A stretch of 64,000 bases of DNA from Halorussus aquaticus. GTDB lineage: Archaea > Halobacteriota > Halobacteria > Halobacteriales > Haladaptataceae. The notes under the pieces are model-generated. The model was not told the origin of the DNA and searched no databases. It saw nothing but the letters and a program-made list of their open reading frames with translations. Below are positions 26,084 to 34,228 of this stretch, piece by piece (within the stretch, counting starts at the first letter, position 1; each line of letters begins with the position of its first letter). Location: NCBI RefSeq assembly GCF_024218795.1, contig NZ_CP100401.1:124001-188000 (forward strand), written 5' to 3'. The translations under genes and the position numbers were made by a program.

Positions 26084-27880
26084 ATGAGCGGGGACATATC
26101 TCGGGGGGAGAAGGTAGCAGCGCTGAAAGAGATTATCTACTACAAGCCGCTCCTGATGGGGGTGATAATGACGCTGGGAGTCGTCGCGGCGGTTCTCGAA
26201 GGTCTCGGTCTGAGCTTCCTCATCCCGATAATCGAGATCATCCAGTCCGGCGGCGAACCCGCCGCAGAGGGCGGCATCGTGGGCGGGTTCGCCCGCGTCT
26301 ACTCGTTCGTCGGCATCCCGTTCACGCTCGAAACCATCGTGGCGGGCGTCATCGTCGTGATGGGCGTCCGGTACGCCTCGGGATTCGGCGTGATGTGGCT
26401 GGGACAGGCGCTCCGGAGCTACTACGAGGGCGACCTGAAGCGACAGGCGTTCGACTCGGCGCTCGGCGCTCGAATCGCGTACTTCAACCAGAACGGCTCC
26501 GACGAGATACTCAACGCCATCGTCACGCAGTCGAAGTACGCGGCCCGGAGCGTCTCCTACATGGTGAAGATGCTGGAGCGGACGCTCCTCGCGTTGATGT
26601 ACGGGGCCATCGCGCTCTACCTCGCGCCGGTGCTGACGCTGGTGACGGGGACCGTGTTGGCCGCCGTCGCCATCGGAATCCGGCAGGGACTCGAATCGGG
26701 GTACTCGGTCGGTGACCGCGTCACCGACGCAAACGAGCGGATTCAGGAGTCGGCACAGGCCGGGACGCAGGGCATCCGGGAGGTGAAACTGTTCGGTCTC
26801 ACCGAGGAGGTGCGCCAGAACTTCCACAGCGCCGTGGACACGTTCGTGAACTCGACGGTGCGACTCCGCCGGAACGAGTCTGCGGTCAACAACGTCTACC
26901 AGTTCGCCAGCGCCATCTCGATATTCGTGCTGATATACCTCGCGGTCACGTTCACGTCGATGACCCTCGGGATGCTGGGCGTGTTCCTGTTCGCCATGTT
27001 CCGACTCGCGCCCATCCTGAGCGTGCTCAATCGCCGGGTCTACCAGTTGGAGGGGAACCTCCCGCACGTCATCCGGACCAACAACTTCGTGGAGGAACTC
27101 GAACAGAATCAGGAACCGACCACCGGGAGCGAGACGGACGTCGGCGAGGTTCGGGAGATAGCGTTCGACGACGTCTCGTTCTCGTACGCGAACGACGAAC
27201 CGGTCCTCGACGGCGTCTCGTTCAGCGTCTCCAAGGGCGAGTTCGTCGCGTTCGTGGGCCAGTCCGGTGCCGGGAAGTCCACCATCGTCTCGCTGTTGAG
27301 TCGGATGTACCTGCCCGACGACGGGGAGATAACCGTGGACGGGCTCCCCATCGCCGACATCGACCTCGAAACGTGGCGCTCGAAACTCGCCATCGTCAGG
27401 CAGAACCCCTACGTCTTCGACGACACTCTCTGGTACAATCTGACCGTGGGAAACCGGTCGGCCTCGCGCGACGAGGTCGAGCGCGCCTGCGAAATCGCGC
27501 AGGTCAACGAGTTCCTCGACTCGCTGGCCGACGGGTACGACACCGAACTCGGCGAAGAGGGCGTCAGGCTCTCGGGCGGGCAGAAACAGCGAATCGCGCT
27601 GGCCCGTGCGCTGCTGAAGGAGGACGCCGACGTCCTCGTGTTGGACGAGGCGACCAGCGACCTCGACTCGGTGACCGAACAGCGCGTGCAGGCGGGAATC
27701 GAGTCGATGGAGCGCGAGTACGCGGTCATCACGATAGCCCACCAGCTCTCGACCATCCGGAACGCCGACGAGATAAACACCATCGACGACGGCCGCATCG
27801 TCGAGCAGGGGAGCCACGACGTCCTCCTCGACAACGAAGGGACCTACGCCGACCTCTACAGCCGTCAGTACTCCGACTGA
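26084..27880 (+). CDS. ABC exporter, fused membrane and ATPase domains
   Basis: A 598-residue half-transporter of the MsbA/PglK/Sav1866 layout. Residues about 15-310 hold six membrane helices (VIMTLGVVAAVLEGLGLSF, ETIVAGVIVVMGVRYAS, RTLLALMYGAIALYLAPVL and others). The C-terminal half is the ATPase: Walker A GQSGAGKST near 391-399, signature LSGGQKQRIALARALL, Walker B VLVLDEATSDLD, and the H-loop IAHQLST. It would act as a homodimer. Located between the TagF-like gene, the lyase-like gene and the glycosyltransferases, it may flip a lipid-linked oligosaccharide or export the polymer. Confidence 0.92.
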   Translation: MSGDISRGEKVAALKEIIYYKPLLMGVIMTLGVVAAVLEGLGLSFLIPIIEIIQSGGEPAAEGGIVGGFARVYSFVGIPFTLETIVAGVIVVMGVRYASGFGVMWLGQALRSYYEGDLKRQAFDSALGARIAYFNQNGSDEILNAIVTQSKYAARSVSYMVKMLERTLLALMYGAIALYLAPVLTLVTGTVLAAVAIGIRQGLESGYSVGDRVTDANERIQESAQAGTQGIREVKLFGLTEEVRQNFHSAVDTFVNSTVRLRRNESAVNNVYQFASAISIFVLIYLAVTFTSMTLGMLGVFLFAMFRLAPILSVLNRRVYQLEGNLPHVIRTNNFVEELEQNQEPTTGSETDVGEVREIAFDDVSFSYANDEPVLDGVSFSVSKGEFVAFVGQSGAGKSTIVSLLSRMYLPDDGEITVDGLPIADIDLETWRSKLAIVRQNPYVFDDTLWYNLTVGNRSASRDEVERACEIAQVNEFLDSLADGYDTELGEEGVRLSGGQKQRIALARALLKEDADVLVLDEATSDLDSVTEQRVQAGIESMEREYAVITIAHQLSTIRNADEINTIDDGRIVEQGSHDVLLDNEGTYADLYSRQYSD

Positions 27881-27993
27881 CTCGGAATCAGCGGCGACTC
27901 GTTCACATATTTACACTGTCCTTATGCACTGCGGGTGCGCTAGCGCTTCGTACGGGCCAGTCCTTGCTGGCGATTGTCCCCCGAGTAAAGCCA

Positions 27994-29226
27994 ATGAAAT
28001 CCACGCGACGACGAGTCCTTCTCGGTCTGGGCGCGCTCGCGGGCGGCGCGGGTCTCACCTACGCGGTGCGCGACGACGGTCGAGCGGGGAGCGACGAACC
28101 TGACGAGCGGGCACCGAAGACGAGGCGAACGAGGCGACCGACTCGACGCGGTCCGAACTCGACCACCGAAGGAGGGGCGGAGACGACCGGCGGGCGCGAG
28201 GCCGAGACGACCGAAGACGCGGCCGAGACGACCGCCGAGGAGGACACCGACACGACGAGCGAGCGCGACGTGGACTTCCCCGAGCGATTCGTCCGGTTCC
28301 CGTTCGACCGGTGGAAGTCGCTCGCGAAGTTCACGGAACGGGACTTCGCGCTCAACCTCGAAATCGACGAGCGCGGCGTCTCTCCGTCGTCGAACTCGCT
28401 CCAAGTGACGTTTCGCGAGGGCGGACACCACGGCGCGTCGCTGCACTACCAGTTCGACGAGGCGGGGTACGCCGACCCCGAGGAACTGCACGCACGCTAC
28501 TACCTCCGGTTCTCGGACACGTTCGACCTGCCACGCGGCAGCGGCGGGAAGTTACCCGGCCCGGCGGGGACGTACGGGCAGGCGGGATGGGGCGGCCGTC
28601 GGGCGGACGGGGCGAACGGGTGGTCCGCGCGGATGTACTTCGACTCGACCGACGACCCCGAGCGCCCGATTCAGTTGTTGAGCTACGTCTATCACGCCGA
28701 CATGGACACTCGATACGGCGACCCCTTCGAGTGGGACGAGTCGGCGGCCGGGCGTCTGGAACTCGGGAAGTGGTACCGCATCGACAACTACGTCCGATTG
28801 AACACTCCCGGCGAGAACGACGGCGTGCTGAGGGGGTGGGTGAACGGGGAGCGCGCGCTCGACGCGACAGACCTTCGGTTCCGCGACGTGAGTTGGCTCA
28901 GAATCAATCAGTACTGGTTCGACTGCTACTGGGGCGGGTCGTCGCCCTCTCCCACCGACAATCGGGTGTACTTCGACCGGATGACGCTGTTCTCCGAACA
29001 CCAGCATCCGAACGAGTGGGCCGGGACCGAGACGGGGATGACGCCCAGATCCGAGACGACCGAGGAGATTACCGAAACCGCGAGTCCGGAGACTACCGAA
29101 ACTGCGGGCGGGGAGACCACCCAAAAGACGAAGGAAGCGACGACGAAGATGGAAGGAGAAACGACGAACACGACGGACGAAACGGCCGAGAAGACCACGA
29201 CGGCCGACGAGCAGACGACCGAATAG
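27994..29226 (+). CDS. Tat-exported PL14-like protein with Thr/Glu tail
   Basis: A 410-residue paralogue of the lyase-like protein at 19690. MKSTRRRVLLGLGALAGGAG is a Tat signal. Residues 25-95 are a Thr/Glu/Arg-rich spacer; residues about 96-335 are the lyase-like jelly-roll with GKLPGP at 185-190, NGWSAR at 208-213, SYVYHADMDTRYGD at 230-243 and WGGSSPSPTDNRVYFDRM at 313-330. The C-terminal 60 residues are again Thr/Glu/Lys-rich with no anchor motif. It follows the ABC exporter by 113 bases on the same strand. A role in trimming the exported polymer is inferred from the fold and position. Catalytic residues cannot be assigned with certainty. Confidence 0.8.
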   Translation: MKSTRRRVLLGLGALAGGAGLTYAVRDDGRAGSDEPDERAPKTRRTRRPTRRGPNSTTEGGAETTGGREAETTEDAAETTAEEDTDTTSERDVDFPERFVRFPFDRWKSLAKFTERDFALNLEIDERGVSPSSNSLQVTFREGGHHGASLHYQFDEAGYADPEELHARYYLRFSDTFDLPRGSGGKLPGPAGTYGQAGWGGRRADGANGWSARMYFDSTDDPERPIQLLSYVYHADMDTRYGDPFEWDESAAGRLELGKWYRIDNYVRLNTPGENDGVLRGWVNGERALDATDLRFRDVSWLRINQYWFDCYWGGSSPSPTDNRVYFDRMTLFSEHQHPNEWAGTETGMTPRSETTEEITETASPETTETAGGETTQKTKEATTKMEGETTNTTDETAEKTTTADEQTTE

Positions 29227-29319
29227 CCGACTCGGCCGAATCGCGTAGTGGAACGGGGGACCGTCCCCCGGAAGGGACTCCGTTTAACCGCCGGGAGGGT
29301 ATTCAAATATCTGCCGGGA

Positions 29320-29330
29320 TTTTTATACTA
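29320..29330 (+). promoter_or_regulatory. TATA-like box of the GT2 gene
   Basis: TTTTTATACTA lies 22-32 bases before the ATG at 29352, the spacing expected for a leaderless haloarchaeal transcript. Confidence 0.5.
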
Positions 29331-29351
29331 GCGAGTTGGCTGTTACGACGG

Positions 29352-30662
29352 ATGAGAACCGTACTCGCGTTCCTGCGGGCCGCGTTGGCGGGGTCACTGT
29401 TGACGGTACTGTACACGAACGTCCTCTATCCGGTGTCGGTCGCACTGGTCGGCGCGATACGGGGACCGGAGTCCAGTAACTCGGGGGACGGGGTATCACC
29501 CGGCGGAGAGTCGGCAGACGGAACTCCGGCAGGCGCGTCGTCGGCGAGCGCCGAATCGGCTGACGGCGAAACGAAATCGTCCCTCCCGACCGTATCGCTC
29601 GTCGTCGCGGCCTACAACGAGGAGGACGTCATCGCCGACAAGATAGAGAACAGTCTCGCGCTCGACTACCCGGACGAGCAGTTGGAGATACTCGTCTTCT
29701 CGGACGCGTCGAGCGACGCCACCGACGACATCGTCCGGTCGTACGCAGACGAGGGCGTCGAACTGATTCGGGTCGAGGGCCGGGTCGGCAAGACCGAGTG
29801 CCAGAACGTCGTCGCCGACCGGGCCGACGGCGACGTCCTCGTCTTCTCGGACGCCAACAGCATGTACGAACCCGACGCGATACGCCGACTCGTCGCCCGA
29901 TTCGACGACGACGTGGGGTGCGTGGTCGGGGGTCTCCACTACGAGAACGTCGGCGACAACACCGGCGGCATCCCCGTCTACCGGCGGTTCGAGCGGTTCG
30001 TCCAGCGCGCGGAGTCCCGGACCGGGTCCATCGTCAAGGGGAACGGTGCCATCTACGCCGTCCGGGCTGACGACTACGTGCCGCTCGCGCCCGACCTGAT
30101 GAGCGACTTCGCCGAACCGATGGCGATTCGGTCGCTGGGCAAGCGGGTGACCTTCGCGCCCGACGCGGTGGCGCGCGAACGCGCTCGCGACGACCTCGAC
30201 TCCCAGCGCGACGCCGAGAACCGAATCACGACGCGGTCGTGGCACACGCTCTCGTCGTTCACCGAACTGCTGAATCCGGCCGAGTACGGCACGTACTCGG
30301 TCAAACTCTGGTCGCGGACGGTGCTACTGTGGCTCACGCCGGTCTTCCTCGGCGTCGCGGGGTCGTCCGCGCTCCTGCTCGCGCTCCTCGAACCAACGCG
30401 GATTCACCTCCTCGTTGCCGGGGGATTCGCGGCGTTCGCGCTCTCGGTCGGCGTCACCGCCGGGGCCAAGCAGCGCGGTCGCTCGGTCCCGCTTCCGCTG
30501 CAGGCGACGTACTACTTCGCGCTGCTCAACTACAGTCTGCTCGTCGGACTCTCGAACTTCCTCCGGGGTCGCAACGTCGTGACGTGGGACACCGACGAGC
30601 GGACCGACGAGACCGACGCGGGCGAGGCGACCGAGACCGGCGCGGTGGACCCGCAGGACTGA
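29352..30662 (+). CDS. Membrane-anchored glycosyltransferase family 2 protein
   Basis: A 436-residue GT2 enzyme. An N-terminal helix (LRAALAGSLLTVLYTNVLYPVSVALVGAI) is followed by a low-complexity Ser/Gly/Asp spacer (38-78), then the GT-A domain from LPTVSLVVAAYNEEDV. It includes ILVFSDASSDATDD, a DVLVFSDANS metal site, VGGLHYEN and the KGNGAIYAVR block; the C-terminus has several helices (RTVLLWLTPVFLGVAGSSALLLALL and further). This layout is like processive or lipid-linked synthases such as those of the hyaluronan/cellulose group, though the QxxRW motif of true processive enzymes is absent in the expected place (RSWHTL instead). Start supported by a TATA-like box at 29320. Confidence 0.85.
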   Translation: MRTVLAFLRAALAGSLLTVLYTNVLYPVSVALVGAIRGPESSNSGDGVSPGGESADGTPAGASSASAESADGETKSSLPTVSLVVAAYNEEDVIADKIENSLALDYPDEQLEILVFSDASSDATDDIVRSYADEGVELIRVEGRVGKTECQNVVADRADGDVLVFSDANSMYEPDAIRRLVARFDDDVGCVVGGLHYENVGDNTGGIPVYRRFERFVQRAESRTGSIVKGNGAIYAVRADDYVPLAPDLMSDFAEPMAIRSLGKRVTFAPDAVARERARDDLDSQRDAENRITTRSWHTLSSFTELLNPAEYGTYSVKLWSRTVLLWLTPVFLGVAGSSALLLALLEPTRIHLLVAGGFAAFALSVGVTAGAKQRGRSVPLPLQATYYFALLNYSLLVGLSNFLRGRNVVTWDTDERTDETDAGEATETGAVDPQD

Positions 30663-30706
30663 CACAGCCGGATGGTTTTAGCGTCAGTTCGTCGTACGCC
30701 GTCTCG

Positions 30707-31912
30707 ATGCCGGACAACCGAGAGCGAACCGGGGGGTCGCGGGTGACTTCGTCGCGGGCGACCGGGGGCGAACGGGAGGCGTCCGAGCGGACGGCTTCGT
30801 CGGCCGACGACGCGCGAACGTCAGGGGACGCACCGAGCGCCGACGCGCAGGTGTTGCACCTGCCGCACTTCGACTCGAATCCGTATCAGGAGAATCTGGC
30901 CGACGCGCTCGACGCGCGCGGCGTCTCGGTCACGCTGGCGAGCGGGTATCCGCTGGAGACGTTGCGGACGGTCGTATCCGAGGGGATTCCGGACGTGCTC
31001 CACCTCCACTGGATTTCGCCGTACCTCGTCGGCGACGGGCGACTCCGGACCGCGGCGAAGGCCGCGGCGTTCCTCGCGGGACTGTTCGTCGCGCGACTCC
31101 TCGGCGTCCGAATCGTCTGGACCGCCCACAATCTGGTCGAACACGAGCGCAGGCACCCGACGTTCGAGCGACGCTGCAAGCGACTCCTCGTGCGTCGGGT
31201 CTTCGACCGAGTGTTCGTCCACTGGCCGAGCGCGCGACGCCGCCTCGCCGAGGAGTACGGTCTCTCGGGCGACGAGCGCGCCGACCTCGTGACGATTCCT
31301 CACGGCCACTACGTCGAGGACTACGAGAACGACATCGACCGCGAGACGGCCCGAGACCGACTCGGTCTCTCCGACGACGCGTTCGTCTTCCTCTACTTCG
31401 GTCGCATCCGCCCGTACAAGCAGGTGCCCGCGCTGGTCGAGGCGTTCGGCCGACTCGACGCCGACGACGCCCGCCTCGTGGTCGCCGGAAACGCGACCGA
31501 CGACGAGTTGCGCGAGCGCGTCGCCTCGCGGGCCGCCGCGGACGACCGGGTCCGGTCGGTCCTCGAATTCATCCCCGACGACGAGGTGCAGACGTACATG
31601 AACGTGGCCGACGCCGTGGTCTTCCCCTTCCGAGACATCTTCACGTCCGGCAGCGTCCTGCTCGCCATGTCGTTCGGGAGGGCGGTCGTCGCGCCCGAGT
31701 CGGGGTGTCTCCCGGACGTGGTCGGCGAGTCGGGCGGCGTCCTCTACGACTCCGACGACCCCGAGGGCCTGCCGACCGCCATCCGGGAGGCGCTGTCCCG
31801 AGACGTGGCGCAAATGGGTCGTCGCAACTACGAGACCGCGGTCGGATACTCGTGGGACGACGTGGCCGAGCGAACCGCCGACGCCTACGCCGAACTGCTG
31901 GCCTCGAACTGA
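30707..31912 (+). CDS. Glycosyltransferase family 4 protein
   Basis: A 401-residue GT-B glycosyltransferase. The N-terminal 47 residues are Ser/Thr/Arg-rich. The fold then begins QVLHLPHFDSNPYQENLADAL. VLHLHWISPYLVG and VRIVWTAHNLVEHERRHP belong to the acceptor half. DLVTIPHGHYVEDY, VFLYFGRIRPYKQVPALVEAF and FPFRDIFTSGSVLLAMSFG are in the donor half, which is typical of group-1 transferases. It is on the same strand as, and 44 bases downstream of, the GT2 gene, so both probably serve one pathway. The formyltransferase gene faces it, with 28 bases between stops. Confidence 0.88.
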   Translation: MPDNRERTGGSRVTSSRATGGEREASERTASSADDARTSGDAPSADAQVLHLPHFDSNPYQENLADALDARGVSVTLASGYPLETLRTVVSEGIPDVLHLHWISPYLVGDGRLRTAAKAAAFLAGLFVARLLGVRIVWTAHNLVEHERRHPTFERRCKRLLVRRVFDRVFVHWPSARRRLAEEYGLSGDERADLVTIPHGHYVEDYENDIDRETARDRLGLSDDAFVFLYFGRIRPYKQVPALVEAFGRLDADDARLVVAGNATDDELRERVASRAAADDRVRSVLEFIPDDEVQTYMNVADAVVFPFRDIFTSGSVLLAMSFGRAVVAPESGCLPDVVGESGGVLYDSDDPEGLPTAIREALSRDVAQMGRRNYETAVGYSWDDVAERTADAYAELLASN

Positions 31913-31940
31913 GTGGGGTCCTCGCTCGTTCTCGCCGCCG

Positions 31941-33683
31941 CTACGGACCCAAGTTCCGCGCTATCTGGTCGGCCGTCCGCCGCAGGTTGTAGGCGTTCCA
32001 GACGAACCGGTGGCCGTCGAGGAGCGTGAGACCGCCGCCCGACGAGATGGTGTGTCGCCCGGCCGCTAGTGGGCCGTCCTCGTTCGGTGCGATTTCGGCG
32101 ACCGCCTCCTCCGAGAAGGCGGTCGGCGTGAGTTCCGTCACGCGATTGACGACGATTCGGCGTCCGTACCAGTCGGCGCAGTCCTGCGTCGGCCGATAGA
32201 GGTCGCCGTCGGTCACCCACGGCGTGCCCGCCGGTCTGGCGGCGCGAACGTCGGTCTTGACCGGGTTGTTCGCGTGGGGACGCCACGGCCCTGTCAGTTC
32301 GGGCGCGTGCCAGAGGTAGAGGTTCGTGTTGACCATGTCGTCGCGCTTCGTGAAGAAGAGCCACCACCTGCCGTCGCGGCGGACCGGCGTCGGGTCCACG
32401 CCCGCCACGTCCGGTATCAGCGTTCGCTCGCGCTCCCACTCCTCGGGCGACTCGACCCGGTACAGCGCTATCTCGTTCGCCTCGTGCGTCTCGGGCGTCG
32501 CGTAGAGGTCGCCGTCGTGCCTGAAGAGGTACGGGTACGAGAGGTGGTACGGTCTGTCGAGTGCGGTCCCGACGGCGGGGTCGGGGTGGCCCTCGCCCTC
32601 CGTATCGTCGTAGTTCAGGTAGGAGATGTCTCCCGACTCGTCCTCGTAGGAGTACTTCTCGAAGAAGACGTAGGTGTCGCCGTCTATCTCCGCGGGAAAC
32701 GGGTCGGCGACGAACTCGGTGTCGGTCGGCGAGGAGTACCACTGGACGGTGGGCGACCGCTCGTCGTCCGCGAAGTCCCGAATCGGCGCGTCCGACACCC
32801 CGATGCTCCACTTCTCGTAGCCCCGCGTCACCTCCCGAAGCATGGCGGCGGCCCGCCGCGCGTCGAACCGCAGAATCTGGGACGGACTCGGCGAGCGATA
32901 GACCGGCGCGTCCGTCTTCGAGGGAGTCTGCTCCAGATATCCCGCCTCCCCGTTCAGGATGTCGGTGGCGACCTGCGCGGGCCACCGCGTGGTACCCGAC
33001 AGCGTCCGGTCGAGGTTCGCGGTCCACGAGAACGGCACCGTGGGGAAGTACCCCCGTCGCAGGATGACGCCGCCGTCGAGGCGCTCGGTCAACCGCTGTA
33101 ACACCGCCCCGGTCACGGAGTTGTCCTCGTATATCTCCCAGAAGCACGGCGGCAGGCCCCTGTACTTCTGCTCGTCGCCGTGGTGGAACGACCAGACGCC
33201 GTACCGCGCCGCGTCGAGAATCTCGCCCTTGATGATTCCGAACGCGAACCGCAGGAGGAAGTCGAGGTCGAACGACCGTATTCGGTCGACGTCCGACGCC
33301 GAGAAGTACTCGGCGTACCCTTCCTCGCGCACGTCGCAGCGGATTCGCTCGACGCCGTCGAGTTCCGCGGACAGGTCCACGGGCTTTCGGGACTCACCGT
33401 CGCCCGCGACGTGGTGTTTGTACAGCCGCCACGACGACTTGTTCACCGTCTCCCTCGCGCCCTCGGACTCGACCGTCTCGACCACCGACTGTGCCATCTC
33501 CGCGACCCGGCCGAGACCCGACTTCGGAGCCGCGTCGTTGGCCCGTCGTTCGTCGACGACGAGGAGTTTCGGCCGGACGTTCTCCACGTCGAGCAGGTGT
33601 CGAACACACTCGGCCTGCCAGCGGTCGAACGTCGTGCCCGTACACATGATACCGAAGTCCAGCGTCGAACCGTCCTCGCTCAT
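31941..33683 (-). CDS. Formyltransferase fused to a five-bladed beta-propeller (GIPC-transferase-like) domain
   Basis: A 580-residue fusion. Residues 1-270 resemble a formyltransferase of the methionyl-tRNA/sugar N-formyltransferase fold: DFLLRFAFGIIKGEILDAAR, then GVWSFHHGDEQKYRGLPPCF with His167/His168, and LTERLDGGVIL with Asp203. Residues about 290-575 resemble the five-bladed propeller seen in GH43-like proteins and in the N-terminal part of plant GIPC glycosyltransferases (VADPFPAEIDGDTYVFFEKY, SYPYLFRHDGDLYATPE, GRWWLFFTKRD, YRPTQDCADWYGRRIVVNRV). Such fusions occur in bacterial polysaccharide loci. A sugar-formylating or sugar-transfer role in this glycan is likely. The Asn usually two residues before the catalytic His is Ser165. 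Confidence 0.8.
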   Translation of the reverse strand: MSEDGSTLDFGIMCTGTTFDRWQAECVRHLLDVENVRPKLLVVDERRANDAAPKSGLGRVAEMAQSVVETVESEGARETVNKSSWRLYKHHVAGDGESRKPVDLSAELDGVERIRCDVREEGYAEYFSASDVDRIRSFDLDFLLRFAFGIIKGEILDAARYGVWSFHHGDEQKYRGLPPCFWEIYEDNSVTGAVLQRLTERLDGGVILRRGYFPTVPFSWTANLDRTLSGTTRWPAQVATDILNGEAGYLEQTPSKTDAPVYRSPSPSQILRFDARRAAAMLREVTRGYEKWSIGVSDAPIRDFADDERSPTVQWYSSPTDTEFVADPFPAEIDGDTYVFFEKYSYEDESGDISYLNYDDTEGEGHPDPAVGTALDRPYHLSYPYLFRHDGDLYATPETHEANEIALYRVESPEEWERERTLIPDVAGVDPTPVRRDGRWWLFFTKRDDMVNTNLYLWHAPELTGPWRPHANNPVKTDVRAARPAGTPWVTDGDLYRPTQDCADWYGRRIVVNRVTELTPTAFSEEAVAEIAPNEDGPLAAGRHTISSGGGLTLLDGHRFVWNAYNLRRTADQIARNLGP

Positions 33684-34228
33684 GGAGCGGGTTCTCCGTC
33701 GGTCGCCGACGCGGCGCGGAAACGACTCTCGTTGCTCTCTACGGTTGGAAAGACCCCTCTCATGTTCACCCCGACGGGACGACGGTGCGAGCGCTCAAAT
33801 AGATCTCGGTAGTTTGACAGCCTCGGCGGCGGAAAATTACCGGTTGCGGACGCCGTCAGGGGTGCGCTGGTCGCTCGGCGCAGTCGCCGATTCGCTGCCC
33901 GTGCGCTGGCAGTAGGAGTCCGACCTGTGAACCCGCCGCTATCGTCCGAGACGTGCCGACTGTTCTCCGTGTCCGGAGACCGGACGCGTCTTCTGGCGAC
34001 CCGCCGCTCAGACCCTAGTTTCGACCGCGTGCTGTACCGGACTACCACGGTCAGTATACTTATACCGGTCGTCGTGGAACGTTCCACGAAGCGACCGGTT
34101 CGAAGGGAGCGGACGCGGACCCGAATGGGGTTGCGGGACGAATGCGAACGCGAGATGTGGAAACTGGGCGAACCGGCGAGACCGCACGACTACGGGTGAC
34201 GGTACGACTACCGATGTGGGAATAGAAC
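33684..34228. other. Divergent intergenic region, 545 bases
   Basis: The gap separates the divergent formyltransferase-fusion and membrane-protein starts. It contains the strong dyad at 34064-34099 over a TATA-like box, and a tiny frame of 24 codons (34125-34199, MGLRDECEREMWKLGEPARP opening) between the dyad and the GTG at 34229. The left part (33690-34020) shows no convincing acidic frame, RNA gene or repeat. Confidence 0.55.
34064..34099. promoter_or_regulatory. 36-base dyad at a TATA-like box
   Basis: A perfect 18-base palindrome TCGTGGAACGTTCCACGA (34072-34089) is extended by ACCGGTCG (34064-34071) and CGACCGGT (34092-34099), giving 17 paired bases per arm with a two-base bulge (34090-34091). 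The TATA-like TATACTTATA (34055-34064) touches its left end. Its position, directly at the expected transcription start of the membrane protein gene, fits an operator bound by a dimeric regulator. Confidence 0.6.
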
